A DNA stretch of 64,000 nt from Mytilus californianus (taxonomy: Eukaryota; Mollusca; Bivalvia; Mytilida; Mytilidae). The position numbers and the translations under genes are program-made. The stretch covers positions 15,401,001 to 15,465,000 of the forward strand of contig NW_026262690.1 in NCBI RefSeq assembly GCF_021869535.1, given 5' to 3'. Numbering within the stretch: the first letter of the stretch is position 1; the number at the start of each line of letters is the position of its first letter. This document shows positions 50,860 to 61,275 of the stretch, piece by piece. The notes under the pieces are model-generated. The model was not told where the DNA came from, did not search any database, and saw nothing but the letters and a program-made list of their open reading frames with translations.

Positions 50860-51015
50860 GATCTTACTAATCTGAAATATAATATATAGATGTCAGTATA
50901 CTATCCCCAGCACTAATTCACGACGATAAGACTAATCTAGCGTCATGAAGCGACAAGAAAACAAATTTAGCATGAAGAAATTTATATTTCAAATAAATAG
51001 ATATAGAAACATGAG
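50860..51015. repeat. 156-bp direct repeat, copy 1 (upstream of SELENOT)
   Basis: Begins GATCTTACTAATCTGAAATA and ends AAACATGAG. Identical to 51845-52000 except one base (C/T). It starts about 80 bp upstream of the upstream ATG of SELENOT, so it may overlap the promoter or 5' UTR. Confidence 0.95.
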
Positions 51016-51844
51016 ACAATGGCGAATATATTCTAGAGCTATAAAGACTGTATAATAAATGTTTATAGTGATAAACCTATACCTCCATCAAGTATCAGGC
51101 AATGATTCAAGGAAATAGATAAACAAACTCCAAGTTTTATAAGTTTTTAAACCTCTATCCCATCGGAATACAGGTATTAAACTGGCTGAGATTCTATATG
51201 TATATATATGTAAATATGCATTATGTAAAAAAATTCACTCGCACTAATAGGTGTAAATAGAATTCAATTATGGTTTCTACATCTCTGTATATTTTTTTAG
51301 GACATTAATATCTTATGAAAGACTGTATACAACCCTTTTTATCTTACAATTTTAATTCTTAATAGTAAAACTAAGGGCTTTTAATACAGTGTGATACGGA
51401 TGCTCCGATAACGGAGGGATCTACTAAGAGAAGAAGAAGCATTTTGTTTATTTGTGCCACATGTGCATGATGTGAGCAGGATCTGCTTAAACTTCCGGAG
51501 AAAATGAAATCAACCCCGTTTTTTTGGTGGGATCGAGTCATGTTGCAGTCTTTTGTTTTATATTTTGTGATTTGTGTACTGTTGTTCGCTCCCGTTTTTT
51601 GTCATGGAATTGTCAGTTTGTTTTCGACTTACGAGTTTGAAAATCCCTTTAATATCGTTTGCCTGTCTTGAGTTGTACATTAACGAGGCCGTTAGTTTTT
51701 CTCGTTTTCTCGTTTTCCATTTAATCATGTCTTACTCTTTTTAGCCGTGACTATACGGTATGGGTTTTGCTCAATGTTGAAGGTCGCGCGCCGGTTACCT
51801 ATAGCCCTTTTCAGAATCATGTATTTTGTTTATAAGTTTTATAA
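51016..51844. other. 829-bp insert between the direct repeats
   Basis: The right part (about 51480-51730) resembles a common mussel repeat (TGTCAGTTTGTTTTCGACTT, GAGTTTGAAAATCCC). The left part is AT-rich. No TG..CA ends, so the flanking copies do not look like LTRs. Confidence 0.5.
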
Positions 51845-52000
51845 GATCTTACTAATCTGAAATATAATATATAGATGTCAGTATACTATTCCCAGCACTA
51901 ATTCACGACGATAAGACTAATCTAGCGTCATGAAGCGACAAGAAAACAAATTTAGCATGAAGAAATTTATATTTCAAATAAATAGATATAGAAACATGAG
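51845..52000. repeat. 156-bp direct repeat, copy 2
   Basis: See copy 1 at 50860-51015. The near identity indicates a recent duplication. Confidence 0.95.
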
Positions 52001-52845
52001 TAAATCGTACAGAGTAAACTAATGAAAGATTATACTCATTAAGTTAAACGAACACTGTCGAAATAGCGTTTCATAGCAGATAAGAGTTATCTGAAGTTAT
52101 TGAATAAGTTTTTGCTCATATCTCGCATTTTCTATTCTTAAACTATTAACGAAGTTTAAATTCTTTGGTTGTAAAAGTTGTTCACATTGAGACATCTTTT
52201 GTAACTGAATGCAGATTTGAATTGAAGACATAGACCCCTGAGAATTAGTTGCTGCAGTCGTAGAAAAAGGCACTGATAAATCAAAAGTATGTAAAGAGGT
52301 CACATGAAAAAGACAGGGAAAAGTTATGAATAAGAAAGTCACATGAAAAACCCTACTGTGATATGGGATATTCACTGAACACATTGACTCCGAAAAAATT
52401 GTCTGTAATAGATGAAAACCTGCGAAATATAGGTTTAAATGCAAATGGAATCAAATTTTGTAGATTCTACTATCCTTGCTATAGGTGATTTTTTTTACTC
52501 AAGCTGCAAAGCAAACATTTGGCACCGCCCCTGACAATCCCTATAACAAAGAAAGGAACCATGCCGAATGTAAAATAGCTAAAAGAAAACTGAGTAAATG
52601 TAAACGACTCTTTTGCAAACTCAAACTGTTCAAACTTTTAATTTTGATAATGAAGAAGTCGAAATAGTAAAAAAAAAAATAACTACTTAAAACTGGTTCT
52701 GAACAGATCAGGCTCCTTCGCGTAAACCAAGAAAAAACATGCTATGTACAGCATACTGAAAAGAGATGGAAAGGGGAGGGGGCGGGAACCAGGATCAGGT
52801 CAATCCCCCCTAGTAGCACGAGCAGCTCAATTTCCCCCTTGCAGT
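52001..52845. other. No gene recognised
   Basis: Contains a 115-codon minus-strand frame (52097-52444) and a 60-codon lysine-rich plus-strand frame (52485-52667), neither with a recognisable domain or a supporting splice context. Confidence 0.35.
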
Positions 52846-52849
52846 AACG

Positions 52850-53310
52850 TCGACGGACAAATAGACACATACACAGACTGGTAGACCCGTAAACAGACTT
52901 GTGGACATTTAAACAGACTAGTGGACACATAAACAGACTTGTGGACATATCGACTGCCTAGTGGACACATGAATATAATGGTGGACATGTCGATAGACTA
53001 GTGGACACATAAAATATAAACAGACCGTGGACATGTTGCCAGACTGGTGAACACGTAGACAGACTAGTTGACAAGTAAACAGACTAGTAGAGAGACTTGT
53101 GGACACACACAGACTGACTGGTGGACATGTAGACAGACTTGTGGACATGTCGACAAACTGGCGAGTATACATACAACCTGGTGAACATGTAGACAGATTT
53201 GTGGACATCTACACAGATTAGTTGACATGTTAAAACACTGCTGGGTATGAAGATAGACTAATGAACATTTAGACAGACGAGTTGCCATGTAGACATGCAC
53301 TCAAGATTTG
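52850..53310. repeat. Degenerate 20-bp minisatellite
   Basis: About 22 units around AGACAGACTTGTGGACATGT with A/C variants (AACAGACTAGTGGACACATA). It keeps overlapping minus-strand frames open that encode Ser/Thr/Cys/Val-rich nonsense. Confidence 0.88.
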
Positions 53311-54889
53311 TAGTTATGTAAAGAAGTCCCCATATTATCTGGCATGCACATGCTAGTGGACACAGACAGCTGCACACACATAGAGATATAAACAAAGTAT
53401 GGGTTAGGTAAAGCCAATGAAAAATGAAATATATAGTAGAAAATGAGATATTATTTAAGTAGACTGGTTAATGGACAAATAACAAACTATTGGAGTCATC
53501 AAAATATACAGGCGCACACAGAACAGTAGAGCCAGTTGATGCTTGCAAATATTAGAGAAGTTCAGTTTCAGGCACCACATCAAAAGTTTAATGTATAATG
53601 AAAAACCTAATTCACATAGTTTTTTTTCCATTGACGACCCTTTGACACACACACGCCCCTTTTAACTTAACTTGAAAAAAAGGATTGATCGATATGATAC
53701 GTATTTCTACAACCAGAAAAGCAATGCAGGATAACAAAACATATAACTATTTCCACAACGCCCAAACTATGTAAATTAAGCTTTTTTTTTTTTTATCTTG
53801 CATCGATCTTTGAGGCTGTCCTTGAGATAAATTAGTGGAATATTATTGAAATAAAGGAGGATATTTAGACAGGCAAACCAACGGGTGAACATGCAGACAT
53901 TGCGTTGCCATGGAATTCGGGTCTAGTGGAGACACGTAGACTATTAGATACATTTAGTAGACGCACAATAGTGAAAATTTTGATATAAAATATGTTATCA
54001 GTGTATATCGAGTTCGACGGGCATGCTTTGTATATCTGACCTTTTTATCTGTTCATTCGTGAGTGCCCTTGGATATGCATTCTTATATACTTTTTGGGAC
54101 CGCCCGAAGATGACTGCTTAATATTGTAGGAGGGATCACATCACATCGGATATAATGAAATCAATTGATGTCTTGTTTGCGTGTTGCATTGGATAATTTT
54201 GTACAGTCTTCCGGTACCATGGCCCCAATCCATACCATTTCGCATTTGACCAGCAAAAAAATGAATTGATATTTAGCGTAATGACTGAACGACGTCATGA
54301 AATGTAAGTTCAAAAATATCGTTTATTTTAGAAAAAATTAAATTTAAAATTTAAACTCATCAAAGATGATTTCGTTTGGCATGCCCTTTATAATCGTGTC
54401 ACTAAATACTTAGCAACTATAATGTGTACCTCGCGTAATGTGTTTTGCTGCAACCACAGGGGTCACTTCCTTTAAATCAGATATACCGATGTCCATTTTT
54501 TTCAGGATGTTAGATATATACGAATGTGTGGAAAATTTCATCCTATCATATGCCAATGGGTAGCAATTTTATTAAACAATTTATCAATGTGTCAAATATC
54601 TTTATGAATTTTAAATAATTTTTTTTCCTGCGGTGAAAGCGTTAATCTCCAATGTTTACAGTAACATTGTATCATCCACAGTAAATATGAATAGGAAGAC
54701 ATTTTCGTGTAAGCCATACGAATAGGTCGGATTTTTGGACAAAGTGTATTCTTTATTTTGAATGGATGTATTCTTTCGAATGCAAACGGCATCCCTGTAA
54801 CAAAATAAAGGTTTCCCACACCGTGGGAAAAATGAGATCATGCCAGTTTATTCCCCGGTTCATGGGGAAAATGGCTATAAAACACGTGT
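53311..54889. other. No gene recognised
   Basis: AT-rich; an isolated minisatellite-like phrase (AGACAGGCAAACCAACGGG) at 53868. No exon signatures. Confidence 0.35.
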
Positions 54890-55972
54890 TCGGGACGTTT
54901 GCGCTTTTTTAAATGGTCATTTGCGCTTTTTAATGTTTAGGGCATTTGCGCTTAAAAAAGGACATTTGCGTATTTTCTATCGGACATTTGCGCTTTATAG
55001 AATTACATGTGTTATGGTTAAAAATTTAAAAATCATGTTACATCCAAAACATAACACATTCATATATTTATATACAACTAGAATTAATAGCATCTTTTAT
55101 TGAAAAAAAGTAACTTTAATAAGTGTATAAAATTTTTAAATGAAAAGAATCTACATATATAGCCAAGGACTGTTATAGTTACCGTTGTACTTTTAAAATG
55201 ATCGGTATTACTGCTTATAAAAATAAGATATGATATGATTGAAAATGAGACAACTCTCCAACAGAGACCGAAATGACGTAAAAATTAACAACTATAGGTC
55301 ACCTTCAAAAATAAGCAAAACCTATACCGAATAATAAGCTATAAAAGGCACCGAAATGACAAATGTATTTATTTACAATTCAAACGAGAAAATTAACGGT
55401 TGAATTTATGTACAAAGCAATAAACGAAAAACAAATATAATATATACAGCAACAAACGACAACAACTGAATTACAGGCTCTTGAATTGTCAAACAAAAAT
55501 GATAATTTTAAGTATTCACAAAGATATATATGTATATATAAATTAATTCTTAAAAAAAAATGAAGGATAATGAAATTTCACTTCCGACACCTAGAATGAC
55601 TGAATCTTTCGCCGCCATGCTTGTGTTAGATGAAAATGGCAAAGCTTTAAGAGGTCGGATAGAAGTAAGTTCCTAAATAAACCACGATTCTTTCCTCAAA
55701 AACGATATGAAGAGCAGGTGGTTAAAAATCAAATTTTGGTCATAACAAATTAAAACAAACTAGAAAAGTTTCTTAACTTTCAAAGAATGTACGAACATAT
55801 TCCCTTTACTTTGGTAAATTTAAAAGTAACCTTTCATAGATAAAAAAGCGCAAATGTCCAATCAATTTAGTTCAGGTGTATCAAAGTTTAAAGTGCAAAT
55901 GTCCGTAGTGTAAGAAGCCCAAATGTCCTTTCATTTTACAGGTAAAAAAGCGCAAACGCCCTGCGCCTATGT
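54890..55972. mobile_element. TIR element with repeated CATTTGCGC ends
   Basis: The left end GGGACGTTTGCGCTTTTTTA is matched at the right, on the opposite strand, by GGGCGTTTGCGCTTTTTTA. Inside the left end are four more units of GGACATTTGCGC(T/A); inside the right end four inverted units (GCGCAAATGTCC, GTGCAAATGTCC, GCCCAAATGTCC). The interior contains a copy of the mussel SINE-like repeat (55213-55500). No target duplication could be recognised. Confidence 0.72.
55213..55500 (+). repeat. Mussel SINE-like repeat copy
   Basis: TGAAAATGAGACAACTCTCC, TTAACAACTATAGGTCACC, AAGCTATAAAAGGCACCG, GAGAAAATTAACGG, CAACAAACGACAACAACTGA and TACAGGCTC, in the same order as in 14983-15300. It lies within the TIR element. 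Confidence 0.75.
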
Positions 55973-57248
55973 GCGACGTATGGGGTGATGGAAAAAATGA
56001 TATAAAATGAAAAATTCTTTCGAAATTCTTGAAACATCTTGTCCCTATGAAAACAAGTACTCCGAAAGTAATTGTTTATGTTTCACCCATGCATTAACAT
56101 TTCGATAAAAACTATAATTTCTTAATAATGTTGAAAGCTGGTTTCTAAAAATGTTAAACTTTCCAGAATAACTTAATTTCAAGTTAGCACTTCACTACTA
56201 CACGACTAATATCCAAGAAATGAAATTGGATGAACAATTGTGAATGAAAATGACAAATTAAATGATTTCGGTTTCTCAAGTATTTTCCTGATACAGTATG
56301 GTAATTACCCAAAATGGTTAGTTGTAGCTGTAACACTTTGACTAGCAGATCAATAAGCTATTTTAGACTTATAAACTTCAAAACACCCCAAAATGTTTGA
56401 ATTATAAAATCTTCAAGAAAGTTTAAACATGTGAAGATTTTTTACAAATACTTCCAAATAAAGATGTTATAGCTTTTAGTAAATTTAGAACACCAAATCA
56501 CAATTTATCAATCGAAAGAGGTCGATGGACACATGTAGAAAATGTGCACTTTGCAATGGTGACCTATAGTGGCCAAGGTCTACGTTATTTGTCTCTGGTG
56601 GATAGTTGTCTCATTGGCAATCATACTACATCTTCTTATGTTATATATTATATCTGTAGGTACTCTTAAACAAGTAACAGGCATCATATCCGATATGTGG
56701 AGATTGTTGTATGCATTTGTGCAATCTGCCTCCAGCTTTTCTAGTTTAAACGAAATATATTTATAGATATAAATACACATATTGAATGTGCATGAGTTTT
56801 GTGATTCTACTGTATGAAATCGAAGCATTTTCATTTTATGCAGGAATCATGAATTCAATGGCTATAAATAAGAGGTTTCTTGTTTTTTAAATAGTCCACA
56901 ATGATTATCACAGCAGGTTATTTTTTTAAATGAAGTTTGCTGATTTGATGTGAAGAGCCATTTTACAGAATATGTTAAAGATCCACTCGTATTTGACACA
57001 TAAATCTGGAACCCTGAGTTTTTCATTCCAAGTTCTGTTGTTAACTCTATGTTGTTAATTTTTGGAATTTTCTTCCATTTCCAACTTCGAGATATTGACC
57101 TTAATTCCTTATTTAAAATTTTGGGTACACATTATTGATTTTTATTTTACGCATGGAGACTCCACGACAAACACATGAGCTATCATGACATCAGCTGCTT
57201 GAGCGAACTATAAAAATGAGCAAAAAGCCTCTGATTTCTGGCTAACAT
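55973..57248. other. No gene recognised
   Basis: Includes a minus-strand fragment of the SINE-like repeat at about 56590-56640 (GATAGTTGTCTCATTGGCAA) and the presumed 3' UTR of the lectin terminal exon (57120-57248). Confidence 0.4.
57141..57146 (-). terminator. Polyadenylation signal AATAAA after the lectin terminal exon
   Basis: AATAAA on the minus strand about 100 nt beyond the lectin stop codon. Another AATAAA overlaps the stop itself (57248-57253) but is too close to be the functional one. Confidence 0.4.
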
Positions 57249-57511
57249 TTATTTGCCAATTACTTCATTACCAAACTCATTTGGTATTGTTTCACAGATA
57301 AAGTTTCGACGTTCTTCGCAGTTGTCATCACTCCATTTGTATCCCCTATGTAGATCAATAAGAGCACAGTGTTCATAGTAATTTGTATTGTCTGGTTCTG
57401 TAGATGCCCAGTTCGAGTAAGAAAACTTGTGCTTGCTTGGTAACCATAACCAGTTGCCCTCACTGGCAAGATCGGATGCTCCTATCCAAAATAACCCAGG
57501 ATTATAGTTTC
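57249..57511 (-). CDS. C-type lectin domain, C-terminal half exon
   Basis: Acceptor TGTTTTCAG, phase 1; stop TAA at 57249-57251. Translation GNYNPGLFWIGASD, EGNWLWLPS, then FSYSNWASTEPDN, HCALID, YKWSDDNC and NFICE. It carries the WIG motif, an EPD sugar/calcium-site triad, a WSD motif in place of WND, and three of the four canonical cysteines. EPD is intermediate between the EPN (mannose) and QPD (galactose) classes, so specificity cannot be predicted. The C-terminal tail is 11 residues after the last Cys. Confidence 0.88.
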
Positions 57512-60500
57512 CTGAAAACAAATATTTAAAAGTAAGCTGTTTATCTCTCGTAAACCAGCAATTGAAAAGCAAGAAGTCAATTCAGATGGCATTCTTTATC
57601 TTATTTTAAACTGTAAGCCTGTTTACAAATTTATTTTTCTTATAGTATATGCATACTAAAGTCAATCTTAACATTGTGTGACAATACCTTAATTTTACGA
57701 ATGAAATGAGATACTTGGACGTAATTTATAGTTCTTTATTTGAGAGTCTGGATGGGGGATCCTTCAATTCTGTATTCTTTAATTTTTAAAGCCATTTTTC
57801 TCTATTCTGTAAAAAAAATTGCCTGCTATACTCTATTCTTTATATTTTAGCACCCCATTATTCTCTATTCTTTATTTTCTTGGCCTATTTTTCTCTATTC
57901 TTTATTTTGTTAGCCCTTTATTCTGCACATTTTGTCCATTATTCTCTGTTCTATAAACCCTATCCACACCCTCTTATCTGCTAGTATAGAAATCATATCT
58001 TCTTGCATTCTAAATCTGACATTGCGCTGACAAACATATTTCATACAAAAAGTGCTGAAAGTTACGATCATGTACAATACCCAAATTAACGTATATATTA
58101 CAAAATAAAAATATGTAACATATCAGTCTTATTACAAAGTAATCACGTAACCCAACCTGGACAACATTTAAATAAATCACGTGATCCAACCAGGACAACA
58201 CGACATAATTATAAATCCCTAGTGCGGTAAGTAGGTTAAATTGCGTGGTCAGTCTTTTGTTTTTTAAATTGTTCTGGAGCAAGAAAAATTTTAAACAGGA
58301 GATGTCTTATGGAGAAAAAAAAACCATAATTTTATGGGCTTTTTTAAATTACACTTGCCAAAGCTGAATAGTTTTGTTGTTTTTGTGTACTTGTCATCTT
58401 TGATGCTTGTTTATTTTTTACAATGAAAATCACTTATTATAATAATACTGAAAAAAAAACATGGGAAAACGTTCTACTGCTAGTAAGAAGAACACAATAG
58501 GAAATCATTATAAATCAAACATTGGAAAACGTTCTACTGCTAGTAAGGAGAACACAATGGGAAATCATTATAAATCAAACATTGGAAAAAGTTCAACTGC
58601 TAGTAAGAAGAACACAATGGGAAATCATTATAAATCAAACGGTTAACTGACCACAATATGCGATTCAGAACTGTAAGAAAAATGGCTTTAATAATTTCTT
58701 TTAGTTTTAAAAAGAAATTTTGGAGAATACTACTGTATAGCTACACCAAGGTTAATTGACGGACAATTTTATTAAGTAGAAAAATTGTTTTACGAGGTTG
58801 TGTTTGGTATCTAATAAAGAGTTAGTCACAGTCATATCAAAATATCAATTCTACATAAATGACCACCTCTTTTCACTTTCCATTTTCCTGTAGCTCCAAA
58901 ACCAGTGGAAAATGCGACATAGTTGACATTATGTGGAGCTGTGTCGTTCCAAGTGAGAAAGGTCTGCTTGCCGACGTCATTTCCTTTTCCAACCTTAATG
59001 ACATTATTGGTCCAGCTGACCCAAAATGACGAATAGTTCTTACAGTCTAAAGGATGCTGTTGTTGAACGTTTGTGTCCATGTGTGCACATTGCTTACAGT
59101 CTGTGAAATAAAGCAGTACGTACTACTTAAACAGGAAACCTTTTATTTAGTATGTGTGTGTCGATCATAGAGATAATAATAATAATAATAATAATAAAAA
59201 ATAATAAAGAAACGAATTTTGTATGCACTTTTGATAATTAAATTCTTTCATTTTGATAAAAGATTATGTTTTTAAGGTTTTCTGTAGCAAAAATATGGGG
59301 TCTTATACCTGTTCTGAAATAAATGGAGATATGGTTTTGTAAAAAAAAAACAATAAAAAATCTGCGTTGGAACTGTCAAAATGTTTTTATTGTTTGGTTT
59401 GTGTATGATTCTACAGATTTTTTTAAATGGGATGTGCAAGGTGTCTCACATTTTTCACAGATGTTACTATGATAGCATCTACACTGCAGTAAGATTATTT
59501 TACTGAAAATAGGTTATAACCTTTTTATGATCGGGCTGCTTTCTCATTGACATATATGCCACAACTCTGTAAATGCATAGACTACGGGTATAATCTATAG
59601 AAAGTCCATAATAAACATCAACGATGGTCGTTTAAATCGTTACCAGTAAATTCATTCAAGATATAAAAATTCAGAAAAAAGAAAACGTTGATCCACGGTT
59701 TTTTTTTCACAACCAGGCCACCCAACTCCATAGCAAACAGTTTTGCTGGATGCAAAAACCCATTACTTTTTATCAATTATTGCACATCATGAATCTCACA
59801 TGACTCCACGTACCTCTAATTACAGATTGATGGTCTCCCCAACCACCAATGACAATCTCATACGTGTCACGTGAATCCACTCCTTTGTCTTTAGATAGTG
59901 CAATATGGGCATCATTACAAGCCATAACTTCGAAAGATATCGATGTTTGACCTCTTACATCAATTCCGTTATCCATGATGTAGTGGTAGTGATAATTATT
60001 CTCAGTAGATATAACATAGTTACTTTCTAAAAATGAAAATACAGATCAGACAAATATAAATGATAAAATTCAGTTTATGGTAGATGAACACTGAAAATAG
60101 ACAAATCTACTTTTTACCCAAATCTATGCCAAATAGAGATGTCGTTTCATGTCATGTCATGTAATTGCATAGCATTAGCATACTATTAGCATATTAACTT
60201 ATCATGTCATAGCATAGAATAGCATATCATAGTATAGCATAGTATACCATAGCATAGTATAGCATATCTGTCATGTCATGTCATATCATATCTTGTCGGA
60301 AAATTGAATGCTTTGTAAATGAATAATTATAACTACTTTTAGCTATCCATCGTATTACCTGAAATAAATGATCTCAATTTTTCACTGTTTGACTTTCCCA
60401 AATCTTGCTCTACAGTGTACCTGGTGACTTATTTTAAAAACACACTTTTTGTGCCTACACAAATCATATCATACTTTTTTGAACCACCACTGGGTCGGTA

Positions 60501-60728
60501 CCACTGCTAGCTAACTGTCTGTGGTTTTGATTGTTTGGTTTTATATTTAACTTGCCATACTTTTGGTATTGAGCGCACCTGATGAAAGGTTATTTCAGAA
60601 ACTGTGCGTACATAAATCATATTATACATTTTACCGTGATAGCGACTAGATATCTGAGCTTCAAGGAAAGCTTGTATGTCGGCGTCAGTTATTTGAGGCA
60701 ATGTTCCGCCAACTATACTACAATATTC
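57249..60728 (-). CDS. C-type lectin gene with interleaved FAMeT-domain exons (5' end not found)
   Basis: Four exons on the minus strand: 60635-60728 (lectin first half), 59814-60026 and 58832-59100 (farnesoic-acid-O-methyltransferase-like, Pfam Methyltransf_FA), and 57249-57511 (lectin second half). The first exon leaves in phase 1; the next three all accept in phase 1. Joining the first to the last gives a normal C-type lectin fold; joining it to the two middle exons gives half a lectin followed by a complete FAMeT domain with its own stop and AATAAA. Alternative terminal exons are the simplest reading. The lectin domain binds carbohydrate, usually with calcium; the FAMeT-like domain is common in invertebrate secreted proteins and need not be a methyltransferase. 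Signal peptide and N-terminal lectin exon(s) were not found up to 64000, so the gene is partial here. Confidence 0.78.
57730..57975. repeat. Tandem repeat TTCTCTATTCTTTA, about 38-bp units
   Basis: About five diverged units with TTCTCTATTCTTTATTTT and TTAGCCC; in the last lectin intron. Confidence 0.75.
58460..58645 (+). repeat. 60-bp tandem repeat, three units
   Basis: Units carry ATTGGAAAACGTTCTACTGC, TAGTAAGAAGAACACAATGG and GAAATCATTATAAATCAAAC. The plus strand gives a 61-codon basic frame, GKRSTASKKNTMGNHYKSN repeated three times. It lies antisense in a lectin intron, so protein coding is doubtful. Confidence 0.88.
58768..58773 (-). terminator. Polyadenylation signal AATAAA after the FAMeT exon
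   Basis: The minus strand reads AATAAA about 60 nt downstream of the TGA of the FAMeT terminal exon. This supports transcripts that end before the second lectin exon. Confidence 0.5.
58832..59100 (-). CDS. FAMeT-like domain, terminal exon
   Basis: Acceptor TTTCACAG, phase 1; its first two bases complete an Asp codon with the G left by the previous exon. The translation begins DCKQCAHMD and includes FWVSWTNNVIKVGKG, then VNYVAFSTGFGATGKWKV, the second half of the Methyltransf_FA domain. A TGA stop follows at 58832-58834. A possible phase-1 donor (AGAG/gtggtc) lies a few codons before the stop but is weak, and the downstream AATAAA argues for a terminal exon. Confidence 0.88.
59168..59210. repeat. 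(AAT)n microsatellite
   Basis: ATAATAATAATAATAATAAT run, in an intron. Confidence 0.9.
59814..60026 (-). CDS. FAMeT-like domain, first exon
   Basis: 213 nt with acceptor TTTTTAG and donor AGAG/gtacgt, phase 1 at both ends. The translation includes SNYVISTENNYHYHYIM, then SISFEVMACNDAHIALS, then TYEIVIGGWGDHQSVIR. The ACNDAHIALS and YEIVIGGW blocks are hallmarks of the Methyltransf_FA (PF12248) family. A symmetric phase-1 exon is typical of shuffled extracellular domains. Confidence 0.88.
60135..60300. repeat. Short-period repeat of CATAGCATAG / CATGTCATGT
   Basis: Irregular five- and ten-base units (TAGCATAGTATACCATAGCA, TGTCATGTCATGTC). In the intron between the first lectin exon and the FAMeT exons, about 100 bp beyond the FAMeT acceptor. 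Confidence 0.85.
60635..60728 (-). CDS. C-type lectin domain, N-terminal half exon
   Basis: Acceptor CATTCTAG and donor CACG/gtaaaa; phase 0 in, phase 1 out. Translation begins EYCSIVGGTLPQIT and goes on DADIQAFLEAQISSRYH. This matches the CxxxGGxLxxI segment that follows helix 1 of C-type lectin domains, with the conserved Cys and Gly-Gly. Upstream exon(s) carrying the signal peptide and the first Cys/Trp are not visible. Confidence 0.8.
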
Positions 60729-60854
60729 CTAGAATGTATAACATAATACTGTAAACAAAACAAAAGATTAAAAAAAAACCAAAACCCTATCGTCTCATTA
60801 AGAAGAAAACATAGTGAATGTATCATGAAAACTAAAAATTAGCGAATGAATAGT

Positions 60855-61275
60855 TACTATCAAAAACTTTTGATATCCTGTGTATCCGATGAAGCTAATG
60901 TTAGAAACTTTTGATATCATGTGTAACCGATGAAGCTACTGTCAGAAACTTTTGATATCCTGCGTACCGATTAAATATTTTCAGAAACTTTTGATATCCT
61001 GCGTAACTGATGAAACTACTGTCAGAAACTTTTGATATCGTGTGTACCGATTAAATACTTTCAGAAACTTTTGATATCCTGCGTAACTGATGAAGCTACT
61101 GTCCAAAACTTTTGATATCGTGTGTACCAGATGAAGCTACTTTCGGAAACTTTTGATATCCTTTAAGTACCCGATCAATCTTCTATCAGAAACGTTTGAT
61201 ATCCTACATAACCGATGAAGCTAATGTCAGAAACTTTTGATATCGTGTGTACCAGATGAAGTGACTATCAGAAAA
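60855..61275. repeat. 41-bp minisatellite, ten units
   Basis: Ten units of AGAAACTTTTGATATCCTGT with GTAACCGATGAAGCTA(C/A)TGTC. Unit starts are spaced about 38-43 bp apart. It lies just 5' of the first visible lectin exon. Confidence 0.93.

Noticed and set aside
50860..52000. LTR retrotransposon bounded by the 156-bp repeats
   Set aside because: No TG..CA ends, primer-binding site, polypurine tract or coding frame; the repeats are short.
52097..52444. 115-codon minus-strand frame
   Set aside because: The longest unassigned frame outside repeats, but no recognisable domain, no splice-site support, and composition matches background.
52742..53300. Overlapping Cys/Ser/Thr-rich minus-strand frames
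   Set aside because: Translation of a degenerate 20-bp minisatellite in several frames.
58835..58860. Phase-1 donor AGAG/gtggtc that would splice FAMeT into the second lectin exon
   Set aside because: Weak donor consensus, and the nearby stop and AATAAA favour a terminal exon; it is still possible and would give a lectin with an inserted FAMeT domain.
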